The notes under the pieces: model-generated
Told to the model about the DNA's origin: nothing
Seen by the model: only the letters and a program-made list of their open reading frames with translations
The model's database searches: none
Translations under genes and position numbers: made by a program
Shown here: positions 51,851 to 60,104 of the stretch, one piece after another
Layout of the letters: each line of letters starts with the position of its first letter
Position numbering within the stretch: position 1 is the first letter of the stretch
Source of the DNA: CBDCYH01 sp965224105
GTDB taxonomy: Bacteria; Bacteroidota; Rhodothermia; Rhodothermales; JABDKH01
Assembly (NCBI GenBank): GCA_965224105.1
Contig: CBDCYH010000001.1
Coordinates: forward strand, 1,054,001-1,118,000
Length of the DNA: 64,000 nucleotides
Direction of reading: 5' to 3'

Positions 51851-53236
51851 TCAGACTTCGGCCCGGTTGATATTGAAGAACGTTAAGTAATCCCCTCCTC
51901 TTGCCACACGCTCAAGATAAAGTGCGGCCTCCCGCAGGTGATAATCTCCCCACATCACCGACTCCCCACATGGTACTTTCTTGCCTGCAGGCACATGATC
52001 CCAGCCATTCGGCCAGTGATACACGCCATGCAACAGAAGCCCTTGATGTTCGGCGTCGAATGACAGATATGGTTCACTCAGCAAGGTGTCAAGAACCTTC
52101 AGCCCAGCGTCCCAATACTTTTTCCCATCGCCTCCACTTCCCAGGTATTTTCCAAGACGCATTAAACCCTGGGATGCGATAGCCGCCGCGGAACTATCTA
52201 CGGGTTCAAATTCATTGTAAGGATCTGCCCTTCGCTCTTCCCATCCTGAAAGATGATACAATCCGGGTGCACCCGTGTCCCAGTAGGGTACTCCGCAGGC
52301 CGCTGCGGCAAACTCGATGTAGAATTCACTCGTTACCCTGCCTGCCCGTTCCAACTGTTCCGCTAAATCCTTTTTTGAGAGCCTAACACCAAACTCATCA
52401 TCGCTGACGGACTCAAGGAATTCCAACTGCTCGGCGCAACCGCATATAATCCAGGCGAGACCGCGCGTCCAGGTTGAGAATGCCGAATACCCTTGTTGCG
52501 TGCTCGGACATCGATACGCGCCGTTCACCGGATTGAAAATGCTTTCGTGCACGACGCGACCTGCAACATCATACAGGTCTCTACCCTCCCCGTAGTACAC
52601 ATTGTACTTCAATGTTGCGACAATATGTTGGGCCATCCGGTCAAGGAGTGAGATCATCACATCCTGCTCGCCGCGTAGCGTGTGCCCTAGCATATGGCCG
52701 ACCGACAGCGACCGCATAGATCTCAAAGTATCCGAAAAAAGAGAGTGGGGGCCGTTAAATGAATGAACAAAGCCGCCGCCGGGAATCGAGGTCCACCTGT
52801 CGGCCTGCACCGCACCCGAGCACATAAGCGCAAGCCTTCCATAGTCCTCCATCCACTTGTCTCTCGGAAGCGTACCCTCCGCAATAAGCCTGAGGAGATT
52901 GCCAAACGTGCTAATGTTGTTGAATCCGTGGTCATGTACTCCGGTATGGGTAACATGCGCTGGCATTTTTGCAGTAATCCGCTTGAGGGCGAGGTCCAGG
53001 AAATATTCATCCCGTGTAGCATCAAATTGGAGGAGGCTAGACCCATACACAAACCCTTCCGTCCAATCAGTCCAACCTCGCGCCGTATATTCGCCGTCGA
53101 TGGTGAAGACAGGGGCACTATCCCACTCCTCCATCGCGGCATCGATCGACCGAATTTTTCCGGCCGACACGTTCCACATCGTCCCGATTTTATCAAGCAG
53201 GGATGGGAGATCCGTACGTTGACTAAGATCAATCAA
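51851..53236 (-). CDS. GH88-type unsaturated glucuronyl hydrolase
   Basis: The 461-residue alpha/alpha-barrel enzyme matches GH88. It has THTGVHDHGFNN with the first catalytic Asp region, STWTRGLAWIICG, EPVDSSAAAIASQGLMRL and the C-terminal GESVMWGDYHLREAALYLER. GH88 enzymes hydrate the double bond left by polysaccharide lyases and release a 5-keto-4-deoxyuronate. There is no signal peptide, so it acts on imported disaccharides. The start is a TTG at 53236, two bases after the stop of the PhyH gene, with no clear ribosome-binding site, so translation is likely coupled. The presence of this enzyme is the strongest evidence for a lyase-based pathway in the cluster. Confidence 0.9.
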   Translation of the reverse strand: MIDLSQRTDLPSLLDKIGTMWNVSAGKIRSIDAAMEEWDSAPVFTIDGEYTARGWTDWTEGFVYGSSLLQFDATRDEYFLDLALKRITAKMPAHVTHTGVHDHGFNNISTFGNLLRLIAEGTLPRDKWMEDYGRLALMCSGAVQADRWTSIPGGGFVHSFNGPHSLFSDTLRSMRSLSVGHMLGHTLRGEQDVMISLLDRMAQHIVATLKYNVYYGEGRDLYDVAGRVVHESIFNPVNGAYRCPSTQQGYSAFSTWTRGLAWIICGCAEQLEFLESVSDDEFGVRLSKKDLAEQLERAGRVTSEFYIEFAAAACGVPYWDTGAPGLYHLSGWEERRADPYNEFEPVDSSAAAIASQGLMRLGKYLGSGGDGKKYWDAGLKVLDTLLSEPYLSFDAEHQGLLLHGVYHWPNGWDHVPAGKKVPCGESVMWGDYHLREAALYLERVARGGDYLTFFNINRAEV

Positions 53237-53238
53237 AG

Positions 53239-54057
53239 CTATACAAGCTGGATGAATTTCGATCCGCGGAGAGGCTCTCCTTTCTTCGAGCTAATGGTTG
53301 GGCTAAAGGGGCCATCCATTTTTTCATCGCCGGCGAAGGTTATCCCATCGGGGATGAAAATCGCAACCATTGCGCGCCGCACCTGATTAGTTGTATTGGC
53401 GTTAGCATAGTGGAAGGTTAGCCCGTGGTGAAAGGTGCAGCTTCCGGGCGTAAGCTCGACTGGAACAGGGTTCCACAACTCTCGCTGTTCGTCTGTCAAC
53501 TGGTTCCACAACTCCTTGCCGTCTCCAGTAAACGACACCGGTTCGAACTCGCCCCAGTTTTGAGAGCCAGCGATGAATTGCATGCAGCCACGTTCGATTG
53601 TCACGTGATCCAACGCCATCCAGCATGAAAACATGCCTCCCTCTTTTGATGGCCAGTACGGCTGATCCTGATGCCATGGAGAGGGAGCACTCGGACCCGG
53701 CTCTTTGATCAAGGCCTGATCATGATACAGCCGAATTTCTTCAGATCCGCTCAGGGCTGCGGCCATCTTTGCAACTCGGCCGCCGGTGAGATAATCCTTG
53801 ACCGCCGGATGGTACTCCCAAAGATTAAGCATCTGTAGAATCTTTTCATGTCCCCCTCCATCACCACCGGCCAGATCGCGGACAAAACCCTTCTTGTTCT
53901 CGGACGCCCGCCCAAGAGCGGTTCGTAGAAGCTCGACTTCATCCTCGTTTAATACGTTGTCGAATTGAACGTATCCATTCTTTCTAAAGAACTCGATCTT
54001 CGAATCACTCACGTGATAGGGACTCGCAAAAAGTTGTTGCACATTTGCCTCGTTCAT
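53239..54057 (-). CDS. Phytanoyl-CoA dioxygenase (PhyH) family oxygenase, subgroup A
   Basis: The 272-residue Fe(II)/2-oxoglutarate oxygenase has HxD in SPWHQDQPYW, a distal His in LTFHYANAN and an Arg in NQVRRAMVAIF. It pairs with the protein at 3111-3926, sharing the RLYHDQAL strand and the SxSxWGxF or STGSHT loop region. A good ribosome-binding site (GAGGAGAG, 54062-54069) precedes the ATG at 54057. It lies just downstream of the secreted lyase-like gene and upstream of GH88, so it may modify the product of these enzymes, for example an O-methyl sugar (inference). Confidence 0.88.
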   Translation of the reverse strand: MNEANVQQLFASPYHVSDSKIEFFRKNGYVQFDNVLNEDEVELLRTALGRASENKKGFVRDLAGGDGGGHEKILQMLNLWEYHPAVKDYLTGGRVAKMAAALSGSEEIRLYHDQALIKEPGPSAPSPWHQDQPYWPSKEGGMFSCWMALDHVTIERGCMQFIAGSQNWGEFEPVSFTGDGKELWNQLTDEQRELWNPVPVELTPGSCTFHHGLTFHYANANTTNQVRRAMVAIFIPDGITFAGDEKMDGPFSPTISSKKGEPLRGSKFIQLV

Positions 54058-54090
54058 TTTTCTCTCCTCATTTGGTGCGTTGGGTTGCCG

Positions 54091-55905
54091 CTAGTCCAAC
54101 CGAACGCTGTCTGTAATCGTTAATGTCTTGAAGTTCAGGTGTCTCTGCAGCTTACCATACGTCAGTGTTAATTCTTCGCTGTCCCGATCTGCAGTCATGA
54201 ACGGTCCGTCGTAGAGAGGCCATCGTTCATAGTCCACTGGTTTTCCATTTATTACCGGCACATCACCATACGTCACCTCAATGGAGTGACCTCGCAGGGT
54301 TTCAAACTTTACCTGCGGAAGCGGATCGACCGAGGTATGTATTTCGAGATGCCGAACCCGATCCTGGAACTGATCGAAGGAACCGTCTTGATCTGCCGTA
54401 CCAACCTGCAGGACCCCGCCGTTCTTGAGGTGCGGACTGAAAAGGCGCTTATCACCTCCTTCCTCATCTTGCCACTCGTAGCGCTCAAGCGGATAGAACG
54501 CGATGTAGGCGTCGCCTCCACGAGCGAATATCCAGCCACTCGGGTCTTCAACGAGATCTTCGAGCCGGCGCGAAAAAAAGGTGCTTACATGTTCGAAGCG
54601 AGTGCCCTTTTCGATATTGTATAGAGCCACCACAGCATCTTCCTGCTGCACAACTTGTTCGAAGTCGGAACCTCCTGTCCACTTATCCCAGGAATCGTAC
54701 TCCTTCTTTGATCTGGCAATCAGCTCCGTCACCATATCCCACTGCTCAGCAAAATACATGGTACCCTCCTTCGGGTCGGAATAGGGATGCGTGGTGAAAA
54801 ACACATTGTAACCTTCTTCAGGATCATCAATAGCCCATTGCAGCTCCCATGTGTGTTGCTGAATCGGTTGCAGAAGACCACCTTGCGTGGAGCCAAGTGC
54901 ATACTCCTCCCGCATGTTGGTATACTTGTAGACAGGCGCGTTGCGCAATGTCGAATTTCGTATCCGATGCCGCGTTCGTTTTAATTCGCGGTGGATGTAT
55001 GGTGTACTACGATCCGTGGCAATGTGATGAAGAATTTCTGGAGGTTGATAGCCGGACAATGCCAGAATCAAAGCACCCGATCTCGCCTGGAAAGGAGTAT
55101 TGCCAAAAAGTAGCCAGGCCAGGTTGGAGGCATTCTCCCGCCATCGAATCATCAGCGGAATGGGGTAGATCCGAGACGATGCGCCGGTGTGTACGCCGTT
55201 CAGGCTTTCAACGGCAAAATCGGCAAGCAGGTAATCCAACATCATCTCAGCTCGCCTCTTCATGGCCGGGTCCTCCGCATAGGCGTACAGCTGCGCCATC
55301 GGCACTACAAAGAAATTGAGATATCCCGGAGAATCATACTCCCCCTGACCCCTCGTTGTGGTGAGCTCCATCCACGAAATGAGATAATCTTCTGCCTCCC
55401 GAAAATTTTCGTCTGATGATTTTCCATTGAACCACGAAGTACCTGGTTCATCAGGGTACATCTGAGTCACTAAATACATCGCAGCGTAGTACATGGCCCA
55501 GTGGTTCTCGGTATCGCCTCGGTATGGCATATACGTCTTCCACAGGTCGCGCATCTTTGCCCGGTACTCCTCCGAAAGTGAGTCCCGCCCTTCATACTGC
55601 ACCATGATGAAGGGATACATCCAAAACATGTCGCCGCGCACATTCGCCATAAGAGTATCTAGTCTCGCCTCCACCCAATCCATGTGAACGCCGCGCTCAA
55701 GCTTCGACATTATATCGATATATCCACCGCGGGAAATGTCCGTTGAGTCGAACCTGAATGCGAAGTAGTCGATTATGTAGTTGGCTCTTTCATTGAACGC
55801 TGAGATCTGTGCGTCCCGACTAATCGCCTGCTGCGCCTCGCTACCGATTGCGGATCCGAGGACGAGGACCACAATGAGAAATACTTTGGAGAGTTGCATC
55901 TTCAC
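54091..55905 (-). CDS. Unassigned secreted lyase-like alpha/alpha-barrel plus beta-sandwich protein, module copy 2
   Basis: The 604-residue product has an N-terminal signal peptide (hydrophobic 8-20, cleavage near SEAQQ around residue 25). It is the secreted paralogue of the protein at 19308-21089. Conserved blocks are YRGDTENHW (128-136), FNGKS, EYDSPGYL, DFAVESLNG, YALGS, QPIQQHTWELQW and KWTGGS. The helical first half and beta-rich second half suggest a polysaccharide lyase or hydrolase fold without a named family. The start is a GTG at 55905, with GGAGG six bases upstream and one base of overlap with the propeller stop; an ATG at 55899 is an alternative. It follows the propeller gene and precedes PhyH and GH88. 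Confidence 0.72.
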   Translation of the reverse strand: MKMQLSKVFLIVVLVLGSAIGSEAQQAISRDAQISAFNERANYIIDYFAFRFDSTDISRGGYIDIMSKLERGVHMDWVEARLDTLMANVRGDMFWMYPFIMVQYEGRDSLSEEYRAKMRDLWKTYMPYRGDTENHWAMYYAAMYLVTQMYPDEPGTSWFNGKSSDENFREAEDYLISWMELTTTRGQGEYDSPGYLNFFVVPMAQLYAYAEDPAMKRRAEMMLDYLLADFAVESLNGVHTGASSRIYPIPLMIRWRENASNLAWLLFGNTPFQARSGALILALSGYQPPEILHHIATDRSTPYIHRELKRTRHRIRNSTLRNAPVYKYTNMREEYALGSTQGGLLQPIQQHTWELQWAIDDPEEGYNVFFTTHPYSDPKEGTMYFAEQWDMVTELIARSKKEYDSWDKWTGGSDFEQVVQQEDAVVALYNIEKGTRFEHVSTFFSRRLEDLVEDPSGWIFARGGDAYIAFYPLERYEWQDEEGGDKRLFSPHLKNGGVLQVGTADQDGSFDQFQDRVRHLEIHTSVDPLPQVKFETLRGHSIEVTYGDVPVINGKPVDYERWPLYDGPFMTADRDSEELTLTYGKLQRHLNFKTLTITDSVRLD

Positions 55906-56933
55906 TATCGACCTCCACCAGGGATAAATTGCATATCAAACACAAGCGTTCCATACATCCCGGCCGACGACCATGTCTTGCCTTCGTCGTCCGTGTAGAA
56001 GATTCCTTCCTCAACGGTGGCAACGTACAGGCGACCCGGATTCGACGGATCAAAAACCATTTCGTAAACATTCTGCGACGGCAAGCCCTTCGTGACTTTT
56101 TTCCAACGTCTGCCTCCGTCGGTCGAGATGAGGACTCCAGTTTTCCATCCTCCCGCTGCCATCCTGTTTACATCCGTCGGATCCAATACAGCTGCGAAGA
56201 TGTGTTTTCCACGCACCCGCTTGTCTTTTACCTTTTCCCACGTTGATCCAGCATCGGTCGAAAGAAGAACCCCGCTTCCGCGCGTAGCTGCAATCCAGAG
56301 TGTTGGGTCTGCATCACTCTGGTGCAGGTCCTGGATGGGCACATCATCAGATACCCTACGCCATTCCGCCGCACGCTGCGATTCATATACACCCCCATCG
56401 GTTGCGGCAAGAACCCGTCCTCGCGTCACTTTATCAACAGCAACATTTTGGGTATAGGTTTTCTCAAATCCAACATTGGATTCGATCCACGTCTCGCCAC
56501 CATCTTCCGTTCGCCAGATCCCGTACGCCGAAGCTGCATAAACGTCTGACGGGTTGCCCTGGTCAATCGCGATCCCTTGCGCCTCTGTAAAATCCCAACC
56601 GGTTACGATTTTCCATGAAGAACCTCCATCCAAACTCCGCAAGACGCCATTACCACATGCCAGAAAGATTGTATTAGGATTACCTTTGTCAATCGCAAGT
56701 GCTGATACTCGGGGGATGTTCCACCCAATATGTGCCCAGGTCGTATCCCCTTCATTCACCAACTTGTGAAAACCACTCTGCGACAAGGGCGAACCCACTA
56801 CATATCCTTTGGACTTGATAAGTCCGGCGTACAATTCATGGCTTTGTGCTCCCGCAAACCCTGGGGTCGACGCGATTACAAATGTAAATAATACCGCAAT
56901 GCACCCGTTACGCACGGCCTGTTGTCTCGTCAT
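55905..56933 (-). CDS. Secreted Asp-box beta-propeller protein, module copy 2
   Basis: The 342-residue protein has a signal peptide (hydrophobic 11-27, cleavage after GFAGA near residue 29). It contains a propeller with Asp-boxes SLDGGSSWK, TEDGGETWI, STDAGSTWEK, STDGGRRWKK and TDDEGKTWSS. The fold resembles the VPS10/sortilin-type and photosystem-II-stability-factor-like propellers that bind ligands. It is the homologue of the unsecreted protein at 18419-19318. It overlaps the upstream Gfo/Idh gene by four bases (ATGA) and the lyase-like gene by one. It may bind glycan for its enzyme partner in the periplasm or outer membrane (inference). Confidence 0.8.
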   Translation of the reverse strand: MTRQQAVRNGCIAVLFTFVIASTPGFAGAQSHELYAGLIKSKGYVVGSPLSQSGFHKLVNEGDTTWAHIGWNIPRVSALAIDKGNPNTIFLACGNGVLRSLDGGSSWKIVTGWDFTEAQGIAIDQGNPSDVYAASAYGIWRTEDGGETWIESNVGFEKTYTQNVAVDKVTRGRVLAATDGGVYESQRAAEWRRVSDDVPIQDLHQSDADPTLWIAATRGSGVLLSTDAGSTWEKVKDKRVRGKHIFAAVLDPTDVNRMAAGGWKTGVLISTDGGRRWKKVTKGLPSQNVYEMVFDPSNPGRLYVATVEEGIFYTDDEGKTWSSAGMYGTLVFDMQFIPGGGR

Positions 56934-57967
56934 GTGCTTGTCGCCTCCACTTGATAATTTGGTACGTCAATCGATTGACCTGTCTCTATAGATGCAATGA
57001 GCGCTTCGTGTACCGCAAGCGCCTGCAACCCCCCCCGGGCGCTCGCCTCCACCTGCCTGGTTCCGCTGGCCAGCGCACGCTGGAAAAGCTTCATCTCTTC
57101 CCAGTATCCATCTTCAGTATTGTCGTGATAGTCAAAGTGCGTCCACTCCGAATCACTACCTTGCATTCCCTTTTTGGGTGTGATGTCAACCGAATGAGGA
57201 GTGTACACGATATTTCGGTCTGTCATCGCAAATCGGCACTCAAACAGGACCGGTGAACAGTAATTGCTCGCCATTGTTACCGCGATCCCCGCGTCCGTGT
57301 TCATCAACGCGCTCACAGAATCATATATCGGATGCGCTACGGTTACGGATCGTGCCGATGCTACAACGCTCGTCACCCTTCCTATGAAATAATGAACCAG
57401 ATCTATCCCGTGAATGCCAAGCTGCGTTACGGGAAGCAAGGGGCAATATTCAGGTTGAAGGCGCCACGAATCAGGTGCGTAGTACGGGGTATTGTTCGCC
57501 GAGAAGTGAATCTCCACACTTACCACCTCACCAAAGTCGCCCGACTCGATTAGCTCTTTCGTTTTCCTGCTTGCCCTGTTGAAACGCATATTGTGACCAA
57601 TCATGAGCAAGCGATCGGTGGACTCTGCCAGCTCCACCATTTGTTTCGCATCTTCGACCGTGTTTGCGATGGGTTTTTCGACGAGGACATCCAAACGCCG
57701 ATTCAGACACTGGTTAGTCTGCTCGAGATGCAGGTGATTAGGTGTGGCGATGACCACCGCCTGGATTTGGTCGTTGAACAGCAACTCCTCAAAAGATGAC
57801 GCGGCACCGCATTCGAACATCCGCGCGGACCGGTTCCGTTCATCAGCGGATATGTCGAACACCGATACGACATTCAGACCATCAGTCTTACTGATCCAAT
57901 TCTGGAGCGTGCGGCCATGCCCTCCAAGTCCCACGATCCCGATGTTAATGTTCCTCTCCGTTGTCAA
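56930..57967 (-). CDS. Gfo/Idh/MocA-family oxidoreductase
   Basis: This 345-residue NAD(P)-dependent oxidoreductase has the dinucleotide motif NIGIVGLGGHG, the VLVEKPIAN motif of the family, and a C-terminal beta domain with EIHFSANNTPYY and HGIDLVHYFIGR. It probably oxidises or reduces a sugar or sugar acid. It starts at a TTG that overlaps the stop of the isomerase gene as TTGA, the same unusual junction seen at 18419. It ends in an ATGA overlap with the propeller gene. The sugar isomerase directly upstream may act on the same compound. Confidence 0.88.
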   Translation of the reverse strand: MTTERNINIGIVGLGGHGRTLQNWISKTDGLNVVSVFDISADERNRSARMFECGAASSFEELLFNDQIQAVVIATPNHLHLEQTNQCLNRRLDVLVEKPIANTVEDAKQMVELAESTDRLLMIGHNMRFNRASRKTKELIESGDFGEVVSVEIHFSANNTPYYAPDSWRLQPEYCPLLPVTQLGIHGIDLVHYFIGRVTSVVASARSVTVAHPIYDSVSALMNTDAGIAVTMASNYCSPVLFECRFAMTDRNIVYTPHSVDITPKKGMQGSDSEWTHFDYHDNTEDGYWEEMKLFQRALASGTRQVEASARGGLQALAVHEALIASIETGQSIDVPNYQVEATST

Positions 57968-58830
57968 CTGGCGCCACCGCTATTATTTGCAGGGTCAATA
58001 GCCGTCTTCTCGTCGATCCCTTCCAGCAGGTTTCGCACGTACGCCAGACTGGTGAAGGAATTTTCAATAAGCGGTTCGCAGTGCGTTTCGAGAGTGATAT
58101 GATTCACATCGTGTTTACCTCGCTGTCGAAGCACAACGAATGCAGTCAAGAGCTCTTCCCAGGGTGTTACTCCCTTTCCGACTGCGCGCCACGGAACCCG
58201 AGGATCATCCGCAACAAAATCTTTCACATGTAGATTTCTTACTAGCGGAGCAAGGATCTCCAGGTGTTCAACGGTCGGCAGAGACCCACCCCAGTGTAGG
58301 TTTGCAGGATCCCAGTTGAGCATCAGATTCGGGTGCCCGATTTCTTCGAGCAAGAAGGCCGAATCTTCCGGTTTGTCCACCCAGAATTCCGGTTCGTTTT
58401 CGATCGCAAGCGTAATGCCTGCGGCCGCGGCCCTCTCGGCCGCTCGCTCAAACACCTTCTGCACAGCCAGGCGCGGCTCCCGTCCACTTCCCATCATCTC
58501 AAACCCAAATACAATGATGGTATCGCAATTAAATCTTTGCGCCAGTTCGATCGTTTCTGGCAAGGTCGTCTCAAGATCTCTGCGAATGGCTTCCTCATTT
58601 TCGACAGGTTGTTTGAAAATCCCGGGTGAGAGCGCGGTAATAGCACCGCCCTGACACAATGTTGCTTCGACAACAGAGATCTCCTCGGACGTGAGGTACG
58701 GCGTCCTTCTCTCGCTTCCTTCGCGCAGTTCGAACAGACCAATCCCCCACTCGGTCGCAATCCGGATGGCCTCGGTCACATTCCGAGAAATCTCATCCGT
58801 TACTAATCCTATGTCAAGTTTTAAACTCAT
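57964..58830 (-). CDS. Sugar phosphate isomerase/epimerase family TIM-barrel protein
   Basis: The 288-residue TIM barrel shows a complete set of possible metal ligands: Glu in LAIENEPEFW, Asp in LMLNWDPANLHWGG, His in RNLHVKDFV and Glu in HITLETHCE. The N terminus KLDIGLVTDEIS is typical. It isomerises or epimerises a sugar or derivative. It follows the binding-protein gene in an operon with ATGA and TTGA overlaps on both sides, so it should be translated together with the transport proteins and the Gfo/Idh enzyme. It is not close to the ketose 3-epimerase at 27706. Confidence 0.86.
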   Translation of the reverse strand: MSLKLDIGLVTDEISRNVTEAIRIATEWGIGLFELREGSERRTPYLTSEEISVVEATLCQGGAITALSPGIFKQPVENEEAIRRDLETTLPETIELAQRFNCDTIIVFGFEMMGSGREPRLAVQKVFERAAERAAAAGITLAIENEPEFWVDKPEDSAFLLEEIGHPNLMLNWDPANLHWGGSLPTVEHLEILAPLVRNLHVKDFVADDPRVPWRAVGKGVTPWEELLTAFVVLRQRGKHDVNHITLETHCEPLIENSFTSLAYVRNLLEGIDEKTAIDPANNSGGAS

Positions 58831-60104
58831 GCAACTGCCAGTAACGCATTTATTTCAGCCTCGGCTCGATCGAGTGTTTCCTCGACCGTTAGTTGGCCAT
58901 AACAAAATCTTTCTATGTACGCGCCGAGTATCTCCATCACCTGAAAGAATCTTGGGAACGGCTTCACGCTCTTCATTTCTTGTCGCACAAAGACATTCAA
59001 CATGGGGTCGTCTCTAAATTGTGGCAGCGACGCTACTGCGCTGGTAGTCGGCACGATTCCACCTATTTCCGAGTACCTGGTATAGACAGGGTCAGACATG
59101 AGATACGTGATTAGGCGCCAGGCTTCGTCCTGGTGTTTTGAATCAGAAGGAACGGCAAACATGTAGGGTCCGCCTGCCGAAATAGATCGTGTTCCTGCAG
59201 GGATGGGGGCAACACCAAAATCAAGATCGGGATAGTTCTCCTGTAGCCAACGGATAACATGGACCTCGCGAATGAACATGGCGACCTTTTTCTGCCCGAA
59301 TCCCTGCTGGTCACCCTCCAGTTTAACCGAATCGATCTGCTTGTCGAAAAGTACTTTCCGATACATCTCCAGTGCGCGTCTACCCTGTTCATTGTTAAAC
59401 AACGCCCTCCTCCCATCCGGGGTGAACGCTTCTCCGCCTTCTGAGAAAAGGAATGTCAGCCACTTCTCCGCTATCCCGGGTTTGAAACCCGTTTTTCTAA
59501 GGGACAAGCCGGCACGAGTGGGTTGACCGCTACCATCTCGGACAGTAAGGGCATCCGCCATTTGCAGGAGTCGGTCCATGCTAGCCGGAGGGTTGTCAGG
59601 ATCGAGCCCCGCCTCCTTAAACATGGAGCGGTTGTAGTACAAGACTGTCGGTGTAGCATCCGAAACAATGCCATAGCACTGACCACCGAAATAAGGCGCG
59701 CTACGAATCATTTCGTTTCGTGCAGCGCCTTGCACCCGTGCCTCGACTTCGCTCGGAGCACGCGCGAGATACTGCAGCCGCGCTAGCTCCTCCGCCAGCG
59801 TGTAGCTCATCCCAACAACGTCCGGAGCCTTCCCGCTCGCTAGTCGCAACTTCAATTTGATCTCAAAATCTTTTAGAGAACTGCCTGGAAACTGCTCGAA
59901 TATCACGTCCACGTCCGGATTCTGTTCTTCGAATGTCTGTTCCACCCACCGATAATGCTCAACCTGCTTGGCGCTGATTAGCAGGAGATAAAGACGCACC
60001 GGTACCCGACCGTCATCTCCGTCCGCTCCAGGAGCGCATGCAAACCCACACGTGGACAGAGTGAGAATCAAAAACAGGACGGTATGTCGGGCCCGACGGC
60101 TCAT
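58827..60104 (-). CDS. ABC sugar-binding lipoprotein, module copy 2
   Basis: The 425-residue solute-binding protein has a lipoprotein signal (lipid Cys in CGFAC near residue 23). It is the paralogue of the protein at 17118-18422. Shared blocks are FEQFPGSSLKDFEIKL, LYYNRSMFKEAGLDPDNPP, AGLSLRKTGFKPG, EGDQQGFGQKKVAMFIRE and YIERFCYG. It would deliver an oligosaccharide to the MalG- and MalF-type permeases encoded upstream in the same operon. The stop overlaps the isomerase start (ATGA), and the start overlaps the MalG-like stop (ATGA). No ATPase gene is in the window; such systems often use a shared MsmK-like ATPase encoded elsewhere. Confidence 0.92.
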   Translation of the reverse strand: MSRRARHTVLFLILTLSTCGFACAPGADGDDGRVPVRLYLLLISAKQVEHYRWVEQTFEEQNPDVDVIFEQFPGSSLKDFEIKLKLRLASGKAPDVVGMSYTLAEELARLQYLARAPSEVEARVQGAARNEMIRSAPYFGGQCYGIVSDATPTVLYYNRSMFKEAGLDPDNPPASMDRLLQMADALTVRDGSGQPTRAGLSLRKTGFKPGIAEKWLTFLFSEGGEAFTPDGRRALFNNEQGRRALEMYRKVLFDKQIDSVKLEGDQQGFGQKKVAMFIREVHVIRWLQENYPDLDFGVAPIPAGTRSISAGGPYMFAVPSDSKHQDEAWRLITYLMSDPVYTRYSEIGGIVPTTSAVASLPQFRDDPMLNVFVRQEMKSVKPFPRFFQVMEILGAYIERFCYGQLTVEETLDRAEAEINALLAVA

